Source: Shewanella surugensis (GTDB lineage: Bacteria; Pseudomonadota; Gammaproteobacteria; Enterobacterales; Shewanellaceae). Taken from it: a stretch of DNA of 64,000 bases. Where the stretch lies: positions 1 to 64,000 of the forward strand of contig NZ_JAKIKS010000007.1 of the NCBI RefSeq assembly GCF_023284005.1, read 5' to 3'. The notes beneath the pieces were generated by a model. That model was not told the origin of the DNA. It was given only the letters and a program-made list of their open reading frames with translations, and did not search any database. Both the position numbers and the translations under genes were made by a program. Positions 1-9,204 of the stretch are shown one piece after another. The first letter of the stretch is position 1, and each line of letters begins with the position of its first letter.

Positions 1-113
1 GGTGTATAACGATCGGCTAAAATAAAAAATATGACCATTAATAGAAACAATAATAACAATGCAGTTAACCAAGCATTGATAGAATAAAAAAGTAATCGAA
101 ACCGTTTCATCAT
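1..113 (-). CDS. HlyD-type membrane fusion protein, N-terminus only (partial)
   Basis: Only the first ~37 residues lie in the window; the gene runs off the left edge. It reads MMKRFRLLFY, then a strongly hydrophobic stretch (one membrane segment), then ADRYT. A short cytoplasmic tail, one membrane span and a periplasmic continuation near a DRYTP-like motif is how HlyD/EmrA-type periplasmic adaptors begin. The start overlaps the stop of the upstream FUSC gene (ATGATGA arrangement), so the two are translationally coupled. FUSC pumps of the AaeB kind are normally encoded with such an adaptor, which supports the call. The adaptor identity is inferred from context and the N-terminus only. Confidence 0.6.
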   Translation of the reverse strand, partial: MMKRFRLLFYSINAWLTALLLLFLLMVIFFILADRYT

Positions 114-2353
114 TTGTCCTTTTTAAATTCAACATTCATACTCTTACTTTTATCGACAAGACCAGTAGATTGATCATAGCAAGCTGTTTTTAATATAAAA
201 TTGGAAATCGTTTGCAGTTCACTTATTACCCCCAGTAGTGCAAACTCAGCATAATAGGCCTTACTTTGTGAATATTCACCTTTAACATCAATCAGTGACG
301 TAGATGACTCACCTTCTATTTTCGATAAAAAAGTACTTAACTTCAGTTGAAAGTCCAATATATTTTCTCTCACCCGCTTTTCAACATCAGATACCATTTC
401 AGAGGCTTCCTCAATTAAGTTAAAAAGTACCTCTTCGTGCTCAACAAAAATTTGTACATAGCATATCTTTTCCTGAAGACTTTCAAGATTTTTAAAAACA
501 TCATAAACAGTGATAACTTGCAAAGATAATCGACTACAAGACAAGTTAACTTGATGCATGTATTCTTCAATCATTGCACTTTTATGAAAGGTATGACTGT
601 AATCATTAATGATAATAAGGTTAGATCGCAGACTGAGACTCACTTGATAAAATTGCTTTTCTATTTCATCAACCCCTTCATAATTAAACTTTATCAGTGT
701 TAATAAAAAACCTTTAGCTTCAATCAATATGTTAGCAGCAGAATCCCTAAATTGTTGACGCGGTTGTTGAGGCCAGATGAAGTGAGCCACTAAAAATGAG
801 ATTAAAAAGCCAATTAGCGCTCCAATCAATCTTTCGAAAGTTTCATCAGGAGGACTTAATGGCAAAGCTTGACTACCAAATGTCATCGTCATACCAATGC
901 AAAACTGCACACCGCCGTAGGCTGTTTTAGCGGAACCCGCAGCCAAATAACTGCCAAATAAAAAACCTGCCGCCATCCACACTATGAGTAAAATTAAATG
1001 TTCTTGTGCACTGATAATGAATATACCTAAAATGCTGTAACTCATACCGGTAACGATCCCAAATATCCATAATGGTAATCTTAGGTGAATACCACCAAGA
1101 TTAACTTGAGACAGCATAACAACGATACTAATCACGAGATAACTGCTTGCTGGTACATTCGGTAAAACAATGTGCATGAGAAGGGCTAGCGTTATTGCCA
1201 ACATCATCTTAATCGCGCTTTTCAAACTATCAACGTGTAGCGTTTTAAAATCCATCTTAACATATTCTTTTATATCATTTTTACTCGTCATCAAATAGCG
1301 AGCATGATCACTTGCTTTATTGAGGCTATCCATTAATACCGTAATATTTTTATCCGCAGCATGTATATGCACATAAATACCACTCAATTTATATGGTATT
1401 TGTATTTCATTTTCTGCTCCACTTTCCACATTATCAAGAATAAATGCTTCCTGCGGTATTTTATTAAATAAAAAACATTGCATTAAAATATCTAAACGAC
1501 GCACTAACGACATGATTTCAAATCCAACATGTCGGCGCGCATCAATATCTATCTCTTTATCATTGAGCCTGATTAATACTGTTTCTATTAATCGGATATT
1601 TACCATTAAATGTGATAAAGCATCGAGTTGAATGAGCAACACCTGAAAGTGAGGTGTTTCATTACTCAAATGATTCTTGCGTGTCTTAATTAATACTTCT
1701 ATGTCATGAAGCGTATTCAAAGTGATAGCGACAGGAATACGCTCAATTTTTTCTTTTTGTATAAAGGCTTCTACATTTTGCTTTAACAAAAAAATATATT
1801 CTTCAATCAGTCCACTATACACTTTCAATACATCTAAGCTTCTTGGTAATGGCCAAACCAATTGAGTAATAAACCAGAGGATCACCAACCCTATCAGAAA
1901 CTGTACCAACCATTGAGTAGCAAATCCTTCCGTCGTTTCAGAAGTTGAACTGGCAGTGAAGGCAATCGTTACAGTCACGATAATAGAAAAAATGGCTGTA
2001 ATTTGATGTGGCCAGCGATTACGCATTGTTTCAGCGACCCAATACGCCTGAGCGAATGAAATAAGCAAAGAAAAAAAGAAAAACAAATAAGGTTGTTGTG
2101 ACAAGAAATGAATACAAATACTCATTAATACAACGCTCAATAACACACCACAAACTAAAGAAGTCCCAGCCGTATAAGACTCATCTTTAGAATAGAACAT
2201 AAGAAACAAGGCTGGATAAATAGCAAAGAGGGTCAGAGGAAGTTGGAAAAAAGTCGCAAATAAAATAATAAGCAAAAAAATTAATGTCGCCCTAAGGGCA
2301 TTAAATAGCCTCATTTTTAACGTATAACGCTGTAGGCTACGAAATTGCTCCAA
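110..2353 (-). CDS. FUSC family inner-membrane efflux protein (AaeB/YccS-like)
   Basis: A 747-residue membrane protein with two clusters of hydrophobic segments (about residues 15-165 and 385-530), each followed by a soluble helical region. This duplicated architecture is that of the fusaric acid resistance / aromatic acid exporter family (FUSC; AaeB, YccS), inner-membrane components thought to export aromatic carboxylic acids and related compounds. The next gene, starting in its stop codon, looks like the HlyD-type adaptor, giving a two-gene efflux operon. The start MEQFRSLQRY is the first in-frame ATG. A run of nine C lies about 110 bp upstream of the start. Family assignment is firm; the substrate cannot be told. 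Confidence 0.8.
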   Translation of the reverse strand: MEQFRSLQRYTLKMRLFNALRATLIFLLIILFATFFQLPLTLFAIYPALFLMFYSKDESYTAGTSLVCGVLLSVVLMSICIHFLSQQPYLFFFFSLLISFAQAYWVAETMRNRWPHQITAIFSIIVTVTIAFTASSTSETTEGFATQWLVQFLIGLVILWFITQLVWPLPRSLDVLKVYSGLIEEYIFLLKQNVEAFIQKEKIERIPVAITLNTLHDIEVLIKTRKNHLSNETPHFQVLLIQLDALSHLMVNIRLIETVLIRLNDKEIDIDARRHVGFEIMSLVRRLDILMQCFLFNKIPQEAFILDNVESGAENEIQIPYKLSGIYVHIHAADKNITVLMDSLNKASDHARYLMTSKNDIKEYVKMDFKTLHVDSLKSAIKMMLAITLALLMHIVLPNVPASSYLVISIVVMLSQVNLGGIHLRLPLWIFGIVTGMSYSILGIFIISAQEHLILLIVWMAAGFLFGSYLAAGSAKTAYGGVQFCIGMTMTFGSQALPLSPPDETFERLIGALIGFLISFLVAHFIWPQQPRQQFRDSAANILIEAKGFLLTLIKFNYEGVDEIEKQFYQVSLSLRSNLIIINDYSHTFHKSAMIEEYMHQVNLSCSRLSLQVITVYDVFKNLESLQEKICYVQIFVEHEEVLFNLIEEASEMVSDVEKRVRENILDFQLKLSTFLSKIEGESSTSLIDVKGEYSQSKAYYAEFALLGVISELQTISNFILKTACYDQSTGLVDKSKSMNVEFKKDK

Positions 2354-2557
2354 TGTTCAATCCATGAAAACGATACCAATACATAAACAATAACATAAAT
2401 TATTAATAATACATTTTAAGCTAGCATTATTCATGCACGAACCAATACGCTCACAGACAAGCCCCCCCCCTCAAAAGTCAGGGGAGAGTGGTTACCTGAA
2501 AATTCAATCTTAAAAATAGCAAATCACTTGATATACAATAAAATATACATTGAAGTG

Positions 2558-4528
2558 TTACTCTGTTCTGAAATTTGAGACCCGATCGATCAAGATCTCA
2601 CCAAGCTTCGCCTGTTCTTTGGCGTTGATTTCGACCTCTTTTGATAATACTGACATCATAGAAGCCGCGTCACTAATAGAGACGATATTGCTACTGATAT
2701 CTTCAGTCACTAAATGTTGTTCTTCTGCGGCACTGGCTATTTGTGTGGCCATATCACGAATTTTCTCTACCGAAATATCGATATTATCAAAAACGATACT
2801 GACTTGTTCAGATAATTCAAGCGCCTGATTTGATTTAGTTAAGTTGACATACATATTTTTTGACACTAACTTTGTTCGCTCTGTTAACATGCCAAGAATA
2901 TGGTTAATTTCACCGGTGGAGTCTTGAGTGCGTTTTGCCAGATTCCTGACTTCATCGGCAACAACGGCAAAACCCCGCCCCTGTTCACCCGCACGGGCGG
3001 CTTCTATTGCAGCATTTAAAGCTAATAAATTGGTTTGCTCCGCTATCCCCTGAATCGTTAATAATATATTGTTAATATTTTCTGTCTCTTGCTCCAGTTC
3101 CTGAATAACCTGGTTAGATGCTTGAATACTCAGCCCTAACTCTTGTACGCTTTTTATACTGGTATTAATGACATCTTTACCATTTTTAGATGCCTTTAAT
3201 CCTTCTTGAGACACATCTGCGGTATCGGCACAATTTTTTGCTACTTCATTGGCTGTCGCCGACATTTGGGATACAGCGGTCACCACTTGCTCAATCGCAA
3301 TCAGTTGCTGATCAGATGAATCGGCAACCTGTATTGCGCTGTCACTAGCACGAGCAGAAACACTGTTAATTTTACCCGCGTTTCTTTTAATTTCTTGGAT
3401 CATTCCCTGTGTGGTAGAAATAAACTGATTGAACCAGTTCGCCAACTCACTGGTTTCATCTTTACTCTTGATATTTAATCGAGTGGTCAGATCGCCTTCA
3501 CCTTCTGCCAACGTTTTCAGCTCAGTTTTGACTTCATTGATCGGATCAACGATATGCCTAGCAAAAATAACACCTAAAAAGACAAATAACGCAATCAACA
3601 AATCGCTGACGATCACTGTTACCCAGATCAATTGACTCGCAGAGGAAAATATTTCATCACTTTGTTTAAAACCGATAATTTTCCAGCCTAATCCGGGTGA
3701 ATTAACAATATTCGCCATATAACTGGTACCGTTAATATCCAATTCAACAGCGCCTGAATCAGTGGTCGCGATAGTGTTGAAATAAGGGGCATTAAGCGTA
3801 CTCAAGGCTTTAAAATTATTATCGGGATTATTGGCATCGACCAGAATATTACCGTTGCCTTCGACGATCATCAAAAATCCCGTATCACCAAATTTAATTT
3901 TTTGTACCATTTCGGTCAATGCCTTCACCGAGACATCTATCGCAACCACGCCTTCAAATTCATTTTGCTCATTTTTAAATGCTTTTAACACTGAAACATA
4001 GACAGCATCATCCGGCTCCCAGTAATAGCCATCGATACGCTGAACTTGAAAATTACCTTTTTCCCCCAAACCAAACCAGGGTTCACTGCGGGGATCCCAG
4101 TTTTCATAGTCTGCTGTGCCGGGCCATTCCAGATACTGGCCATCTTTATTACCCATATAAACAAAGCCTAAGGTTGGGTTATTGTTACCTACCGCACTGA
4201 ATAACTCAAAGAGCGCCCGTTCTCGGCCGCCATTAGCCATAGCCACTTCTGAAGGTTTACGGTTACCATTAAAATAAGTGCTAATATCCCCTTTATTGGT
4301 ATCACGTAAGAGAGTGGTATCGGCCAAAAAAGACACATTGTAACTGAGTACATCAAAAAAATTACTAAATGACTGATCAACGATTGCAATATCAGCACTG
4401 CTGGTTTGAATGAAACTCGTTTTAGCCTGTTTGATTACATTCTGTGAAGTAATAAAAGCGACTATTAATACGGGTAATAGTGCAATGATTAAAAAAGCGG
4501 ATATAAGTTTACTACGGATCGTTAGCAT
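2558..4528 (-). CDS. Methyl-accepting chemotaxis protein with dCache-type sensor
   Basis: A transmembrane chemoreceptor of 656 residues. TM1 spans about residues 8-28 and TM2 about 300-325. Between them is a periplasmic domain of ~270 residues with Cache-like features ([18 protein letters not shown], then a stretch containing VVAIDVSVK). A HAMP segment and the cytoplasmic four-helix signalling domain follow. The hairpin tip contains [20 protein letters not shown] and [12 protein letters not shown] at about residues 495-530, which binds CheA/CheW. Cache receptors typically sense small organic molecules such as amino or organic acids; the ligand here cannot be told. It stands alone, with ~200 bp before the downstream FUSC gene. 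Confidence 0.92.
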   Translation of the reverse strand: MLTIRSKLISAFLIIALLPVLIVAFITSQNVIKQAKTSFIQTSSADIAIVDQSFSNFFDVLSYNVSFLADTTLLRDTNKGDISTYFNGNRKPSEVAMANGGRERALFELFSAVGNNNPTLGFVYMGNKDGQYLEWPGTADYENWDPRSEPWFGLGEKGNFQVQRIDGYYWEPDDAVYVSVLKAFKNEQNEFEGVVAIDVSVKALTEMVQKIKFGDTGFLMIVEGNGNILVDANNPDNNFKALSTLNAPYFNTIATTDSGAVELDINGTSYMANIVNSPGLGWKIIGFKQSDEIFSSASQLIWVTVIVSDLLIALFVFLGVIFARHIVDPINEVKTELKTLAEGEGDLTTRLNIKSKDETSELANWFNQFISTTQGMIQEIKRNAGKINSVSARASDSAIQVADSSDQQLIAIEQVVTAVSQMSATANEVAKNCADTADVSQEGLKASKNGKDVINTSIKSVQELGLSIQASNQVIQELEQETENINNILLTIQGIAEQTNLLALNAAIEAARAGEQGRGFAVVADEVRNLAKRTQDSTGEINHILGMLTERTKLVSKNMYVNLTKSNQALELSEQVSIVFDNIDISVEKIRDMATQIASAAEEQHLVTEDISSNIVSISDAASMMSVLSKEVEINAKEQAKLGEILIDRVSNFRTE

Positions 4529-4678
4529 TCAGCTCTCCTGCAATAGCTACGTAAATGGCACACCAAACTTTAACACATCCTTATACAGTAACGCTCAATA
4601 TTGCTAAAGTATTAAACAACTTAATCTTATGAAACGTAAAAAATAATGCCAAAATGATCAAGTGTATTTACTATATCG

Positions 4679-5049
4679 TCAAAATATTCCATAAACTGCA
4701 ATTCTACCCACAATAAATAAAGCCCCAGCAAACTGGGGCTGATTAACAGCCGCTTTTTTCTCATCCTCATCAGCACGCTTGAGATCCCTCACACCAAGGC
4801 TCCCAAACCAGAGAAAAAGGAGTCCAAAAGCTAATTTTCTCCCTAAATAGCCAAAGTACCCAAAATACTCCCCTTGAGCGAACACATATACAAATTTACC
4901 CCTAGATCTCAGCAATAAGCGCCACACCGCTGATTATAACACCATAGGCTTCATAAAAATGTGGCCCATAAACCAACAGCATAATAACCCTAAAGGCTAA
5001 AATATAGCGTTTAGGTAAATAAAGTCTTGCAGGTGTGAGTTTTTTCATT
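4679..5049 (-). pseudogene. Broken duplicate of the small membrane protein gene at 5697-6041
   Basis: The N-terminal part (MKKLTPARLYLPKRYILAFR onward, start at 5049) is nearly identical to the intact copy. After about 48 residues the frame hits TAG, because the nine bases after GGTGTGGCG in the intact gene are replaced by 22 (net +13). The remainder (GKFVYVFAQGEYFGYFGYLG to EDEKKAAVN) is still almost perfectly conserved in another frame and then runs through the terminator, so the authentic C-terminus is also lost. The high residual identity means the duplication and break are recent. An ORF can be drawn here only by starting at an internal ATG after the insertion. Confidence 0.8.
4721..4740 (-). 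terminator. Rho-independent terminator of the broken small membrane gene copy
   Basis: Stem AGCCCCAG / CTGGGGCT with a four-base loop, followed on the minus strand by a T-rich run (TTTATTTATT). An almost identical hairpin lies at 5647-5666 behind the intact copy, so the terminator was duplicated with the gene. Confidence 0.75.
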
Positions 5050-5088
5050 GTTTGACTCTTCCTTGAATCCTTAACTTAACTAGGATAA

Positions 5089-5535
5089 TCAGCGACGACT
5101 TGATCGACTCATCACTGATATTTTTGATTTATCCTTACCCTTGGGAGCTAAGATAAATCTGCTCAACATACGTTCAACCTCTTTGGCTTGCTGACGCTTG
5201 CATACAATCTTAACGCTTTCACCAGTTTGTATTGTAATACAAATGCACTTCCAAAATAATATTCGAGTGATTTTAACTGACTTAAAATCAGAATATTTTT
5301 TATGGTAGGATAATAGTATCACCCCAATATAAACGGCATCGCAACACAAACCAATTAAGTTATAAGAGCCAAATGAATAGATTATCCTTCCTTTAGCATT
5401 AAACACGAAACACCCCGCACATCGAAAAAAATACGCTACCTTGCTATTCGCCCTATTGCTTGTAAAAATAAATAATAGTATCCCAATATACAAAAAATCA
5501 ATGATCAGTAATATTATCAAGAAAAGAATGACCAT
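5089..5535 (-). CDS. Hypothetical membrane protein between the two duplicate modules
   Basis: A 148-residue protein of no family I recognise. The first ~27 residues form a membrane segment (MVILFLIILLIIDFLYIGIL) and a second hydrophobic stretch lies around residues 58-76. The C-terminal part is basic, ending with a Lys/Arg/Ser-rich tail. It contains a FRCAGCF motif and several other cysteines, giving a cysteine-rich profile for so small a protein. It sits between the two copies of the small membrane protein module and is transcribed in the same direction, so it may be part of the same lineage-specific cluster. Function unknown. Confidence 0.5.
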   Translation of the reverse strand: MVILFLIILLIIDFLYIGILLFIFTSNRANSKVAYFFRCAGCFVFNAKGRIIYSFGSYNLIGLCCDAVYIGVILLSYHKKYSDFKSVKITRILFWKCICITIQTGESVKIVCKRQQAKEVERMLSRFILAPKGKDKSKISVMSRSSRR

Positions 5536-5646
5536 GATTACTCCTCAAACCATCATTCAAGTTGTTTCACTATATCGGCCAAAATAGTTGTTTTATAGAC
5601 TGTAGACTTTGTTCTGGTTAGGCCAAATTCTGCTCCCAATAAATAA

Positions 5647-5666
5647 AGCCCCAGCGAACTGGGGCT
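5647..5666 (-). terminator. Rho-independent terminator behind the intact small membrane gene
   Basis: Stem AGCCCCAG / CTGGGGCT with loop CGAA, then a T-rich run on the minus strand. It is the sister of the hairpin at 4721-4740. Confidence 0.75.
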
Positions 5667-5696
5667 GATTAACAGCGAGATGGTGACAAACGAAGC

Positions 5697-6041
5697 TTAG
5701 CCTTCTTTTTTGTTTTCTATCTTTTCTTTATTTGCATTATTACCATTATTTACAGCCGCTTTTTTCTCATCCTCATCAGCACGCTTGAGATCCCTCACAC
5801 CAAGGCTCCCAAACCAGAGAAAAAGGAGTCCAAAAGCTAATTTTCTCCCTAAATAGCCAAAATACCCAAAGTACTCCCCTTGAGCGAACACATAAACAAA
5901 TTTTCCCGTATCCGCCACACCACTGCTTATAACGCCATAGGCTTCATAAAAAAGTGGCCAATAAACCAACAGCATAATAACCCTAAAGGCTAAAATATAG
6001 CGTTTAGGTAAATAAAGTCTTGCAGGTGTAATTTTTTTCAT
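5697..6041 (-). CDS. Hypothetical small membrane protein (intact copy)
   Basis: A 114-residue protein starting MKKITPARLYLPKRYILAFR. It has two hydrophobic segments, one around residues 15-40 and a second around 62-82 (LAFGLLFLWFGSL). Between them is an aromatic, glycine-rich loop (GEYFGYFGYLGRK). The charged C-terminus is rich in Lys, Glu and Asn. No known family is recognised. A second, broken copy lies at 4679-5049, with the terminator and upstream bases duplicated as well. The intact copy has kept its frame while the other decayed, suggesting it is still used. Confidence 0.6.
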   Translation of the reverse strand: MKKITPARLYLPKRYILAFRVIMLLVYWPLFYEAYGVISSGVADTGKFVYVFAQGEYFGYFGYLGRKLAFGLLFLWFGSLGVRDLKRADEDEKKAAVNNGNNANKEKIENKKEG

Positions 6042-6210
6042 TGTTTAACTCTTCCTTGAATCTGCATATTGATTGAGATGACTCCGTCAACCAACAATGT
6101 CCTCCTAATCTTACCCAGAAGTTGGAGTACAACACTCAATATAAGCAATAAAAAAAATGGCCAGCAAAACTGACCCATTTTATTAAAGCAATTTTTAGTG
6201 CCAGTCCAAC

Positions 6211-7311
6211 CTACATCTCAATGTCCATCGCACCACCGAGTGCGGATAGATGGCTCAGTACATCGGCGCTGGCTTTTTCCATTAAGTCTAAATATTGTAC
6301 TGCTTTGGCTTCATCACCTTGCGCTAAGGCATCAAGGGCGGAAATGCCATTTTGATGTACGGCAACATGAGGCTTCTCCAACGCTCTAAAATAAGGCAGC
6401 GAGGAATATTTATCCGCCCCTTCGCCTTGATAATACCATTGACCTAATCGGCACATCGTGTGGTCGGCAAAATCACTCATGGTTTTGTCTGACATGCCTA
6501 ACATGACTTTATACACTTCAAGCTTCCAAACGATATGATCCATTTTTACCGTTTGGATAAAGCTTTTTGCCGTGGTATTGCTGATCACCGCATACATTTG
6601 TTGCGATACTGACACCACTTTTTGGGTGGTGTGTTGAATAGACTCAGAGTTTTCTCTGACGCTCAAACTATTGATGCCAACATGACCAATCCCTTCGACC
6701 ACACTGTCCATACCTTGATTAATTTGGGTGATTAACGACGCAATTTCATTGGTTGCGTCGGCTGAGCGTTTCGCTAGCGCGCGAACTTCATCCGCCACTA
6801 CAGCAAAACCTCTGCCTTGCTCACCCGCACGGGCCGCTTCAATCGCGGCATTCAGTGCCAGTAAATTGGTTTGCTCTGTGATCCCTTGAATTAAGGTAAT
6901 AAAACCGTTAATCCCTTCCGTCACCGTTTTGAGATCCGCAATAGAACCAGACACTTTGTCGGTATCAGTGTTAATCACAGAAGTGGCATCGACAGTGGTA
7001 TGTAACAACTCAATGATATTATCAAATAATGATATAGAGCCTTTAAAGTCGTCACGGTTAACCACCAAAGAATTAGCAGAATCCGCAATTTCCTCTCGAA
7101 TGCCAATAATCATATCGGCGGAATTAAGCCAAAGTTCATTCAAACCTTGTTGATGGGTTAATGCTTGTTTACCTTCTGATATTTTTTGAACTAATGCCTC
7201 ACGGTTATCCGCTTTACTCGCCAATTCTTGTTTTAATAGGGCAATTTCTTTGACTTTCTCTTTATTGATACGCTCAAGCTCAGCAATTTTTTTTGTACTT
7301 CTAAAAAACAT
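6211..7311 (-). CDS. Soluble chemoreceptor with C-terminal CZB zinc-binding domain
   Basis: A 366-residue methyl-accepting protein with no membrane segment, hence cytoplasmic. An N-terminal coiled coil (residues ~5-55, Lys/Glu-rich) leads into the signalling domain, whose tip [20 protein letters not shown] lies near residue 150-170. The C-terminal ~110 residues carry the CZB signature: a His in [20 protein letters not shown], and two His in [11 protein letters not shown]. In characterised CZB proteins these 3 His and 1 Cys bind zinc and respond to oxidants such as hypochlorous acid. Here it probably acts as a cytosolic zinc/redox sensor feeding CheA or a related signalling kinase. It is a single gene with a long non-coding region upstream. 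Confidence 0.88.
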   Translation of the reverse strand: MFFRSTKKIAELERINKEKVKEIALLKQELASKADNREALVQKISEGKQALTHQQGLNELWLNSADMIIGIREEIADSANSLVVNRDDFKGSISLFDNIIELLHTTVDATSVINTDTDKVSGSIADLKTVTEGINGFITLIQGITEQTNLLALNAAIEAARAGEQGRGFAVVADEVRALAKRSADATNEIASLITQINQGMDSVVEGIGHVGINSLSVRENSESIQHTTQKVVSVSQQMYAVISNTTAKSFIQTVKMDHIVWKLEVYKVMLGMSDKTMSDFADHTMCRLGQWYYQGEGADKYSSLPYFRALEKPHVAVHQNGISALDALAQGDEAKAVQYLDLMEKASADVLSHLSALGGAMDIEM

Positions 7312-8194
7312 TTCAATATTATCTCTGTAGGGTTAAAGCAACTCACTCATTCAAATCAAATTTTAACTGAATGTAATAGTGCTATAAGGTGAAAGCCATT
7401 TACACCACTCACGCTTTCCTTTTTTCGCTATTTACAACTAAAAACAGCTTAAAAATCAAATAGAAAATCACAGCCAGTGTGTTCATTACTCAATGTTTTT
7501 CATACCATATAATCCTTTAAATACACGAACGTCTATCCAGCAGTGAATGAATAAGATAAAAACCATCATTACAGTGCAATCGCTTTAAACCAGAAAATGA
7601 AGAATAGGCCCCAATATTAGCCAGCAAGTACGACCTAATGAGCTATAGACTTATAGGCGACCCAAAAAAACAAGAACTCGAACCAAAAAGTATCAAATGT
7701 AACAATTAAACCAGTAAAAATAATAATATTTAGCCGTTTTCACCTCTAGCTTATTATTATTCAAGATATTTTCCCAAAAAAATCAAATTGATCAAGATAA
7801 ATATATCAATAATAAAACTAAAGCCACATCACTTCCCACTCAACTTTAGTCTTACTTCAACGACTCAAAAAATGTGCCTCAATAACCTCCAGTCTTAAAT
7901 AACACAACGTCGCAAAGGTTAAAAAAATGCTGATATTGTCATTTTTTGCTACGTATTAATGATTATTCAACCTCTACTTCCCCGCCCACAGGGACAGAAT
8001 AAAAGATTAAGTCCCAGATCATTGTATTGCTTCCTTTCCTATTGTACTCTCTGCAGCAGAAATTAAATGAATAATAAATGATTGATGTAACGGGGACTTA
8101 ATGCCTTTTAAGCTCGTATGACTGAAAATAAACACATGCAGTCCCAAGAGATTGTTTACTGCATCAACTTTTATCTATCTCTATATAACAAGAA
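7312..8194. other. Long non-coding region between the CZB receptor and the pfa operon
   Basis: About 880 bp with no convincing gene on either strand. It separates two divergently transcribed genes, so it should hold promoters for both, including the pfa operon promoter. It is AT-rich. The only recognisable motif is an FNR-like box at 7788-7801, listed separately. Confidence 0.6.
7788..7801. promoter_or_regulatory. Possible FNR/EtrA-type box
   Basis: TTGATCAAGATAAA matches the FNR half-site pattern TTGAT-N4-ATCAA at nine of ten positions. It lies ~530 bp upstream of pfaR and ~480 bp upstream of the CZB receptor start, far for a classical activator site. In an AT-rich region such a match can arise by chance. 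Confidence 0.25.
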
Positions 8195-8326
8195 ATGAAA
8201 ATGGACTCTTTGAACATGACTCGCAATGAAAACATCGCTTTGCGCCAAAATCTAAGCCTATTTCGCTCCAGTCGATTGTCGTCAGCCTCCATTTCTTACA
8301 CTTTCCAGACCCCGAAAACAATATGA
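8195..8326 (+). CDS. Possible 43-residue leader ORF coupled to pfaR
   Basis: A short reading frame starting ATGAAAATGGAC and ending in TGA that overlaps the pfaR start codon as ATGA (8323-8326). The peptide begins MKMDSLNMTRNENIALRQ and is Ser/Arg/Asn-rich, without a recognisable family. pfaR has no Shine-Dalgarno sequence in front of its ATG, so translation through this ORF could be how pfaR is initiated. No strong ribosome site is seen for the leader either, so this is tentative. Confidence 0.3.
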   Translation: MKMDSLNMTRNENIALRQNLSLFRSSRLSSASISYTFQTPKTI

Positions 8327-9204
8327 CTCAAGCACGCCCCCCCAAACACCCTAATGCCACAACAACACCTGAAATGAGAGCTTTCATTCAACACTCAACA
8401 TTAAGTGTTAACGCGTTAGCAAAAGTACTGAATATCAGCGAGGCAACGGTGCGTAAGTGGCGTAAACGTGACTCAACTGATGACTGCTCTGCCACGCCTC
8501 ATCACCTCAATACCACGTTAACACCACTGCAAGAGTATGTGGTGGTTGGGCTAAGATCGCAGTTAAAAATCCCTTTGGATAAATTATTAAAAGCCACTCA
8601 AACCTTTATTAATCCAAATGTTTCTCGATCAGGGCTGGCTCGCTGCCTTAAACGCCATGGCGTTTCCCAATTAAAAGAAGTCGCCTCGAACGAACTTCCT
8701 CAAGATCATTTTAGCCAGCTACCTATCCTGAGAGACAATCACTTAGTAGCTTATACGCTTAACTCTAAAACGTTGGCAGAAACATTAGCTTTACCCAGTG
8801 CCAGTGCTATTGATGTCGTCCAAATCGTCTCTATGACCATTCCTGCCCAGTTAGGCCATATTAAAAATACAACCTTAGCGTCACAAGCGTGTTTAGAGAC
8901 TCAAATAGAGATAAATAGCAGTATTAATACTAACAAATCCAGTTGTGTCTTTGTCAGTGTCGATGTGCAAAGCGATTGGTTATATTTGGATATTTATCAA
9001 GGCTGTCATACTCAAGCCGCCAATCGTTACATTGCTTACGTACTCAAACAAGGGCCTTTTCACTTACGTCGTTTACTGGCACGCAATTACCGTATTTTTT
9101 TACAACAATTTCCAGATATGGCAAAACAGCGCCATAGCCAACTCATCCATTCTATTCATCATAAGACCGACTCAGAAATCTCTGCGGTCACTGGAGACTC
9201 ATAA
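8323..9204 (+). CDS. pfaR: PfaR, putative regulator of the PUFA synthase operon
   Basis: A 293-residue protein whose N-terminal third is a helix-turn-helix region (NALAKVLNISEATVRKWRKR at about residues 32-51), followed by a second DNA-binding-like segment (SRSGLARCLKRHGVSQL). Both resemble the HTH parts of IS481-type transposases. The C-terminal half has transposase-like traces (VFVSVDVQSDWLYLDIYQG) but lacks a clear DDE triad, suggesting a domesticated transposase fold. A gene of this kind, named pfaR, precedes pfaA in Shewanella and is regarded as a transcriptional regulator of EPA synthesis. Its stop overlaps the pfaA start (TAATG), so it is co-transcribed with the genes it presumably controls. 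Confidence 0.8.
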   Translation: MTQARPPKHPNATTTPEMRAFIQHSTLSVNALAKVLNISEATVRKWRKRDSTDDCSATPHHLNTTLTPLQEYVVVGLRSQLKIPLDKLLKATQTFINPNVSRSGLARCLKRHGVSQLKEVASNELPQDHFSQLPILRDNHLVAYTLNSKTLAETLALPSASAIDVVQIVSMTIPAQLGHIKNTTLASQACLETQIEINSSINTNKSSCVFVSVDVQSDWLYLDIYQGCHTQAANRYIAYVLKQGPFHLRRLLARNYRIFLQQFPDMAKQRHSQLIHSIHHKTDSEISAVTGDS

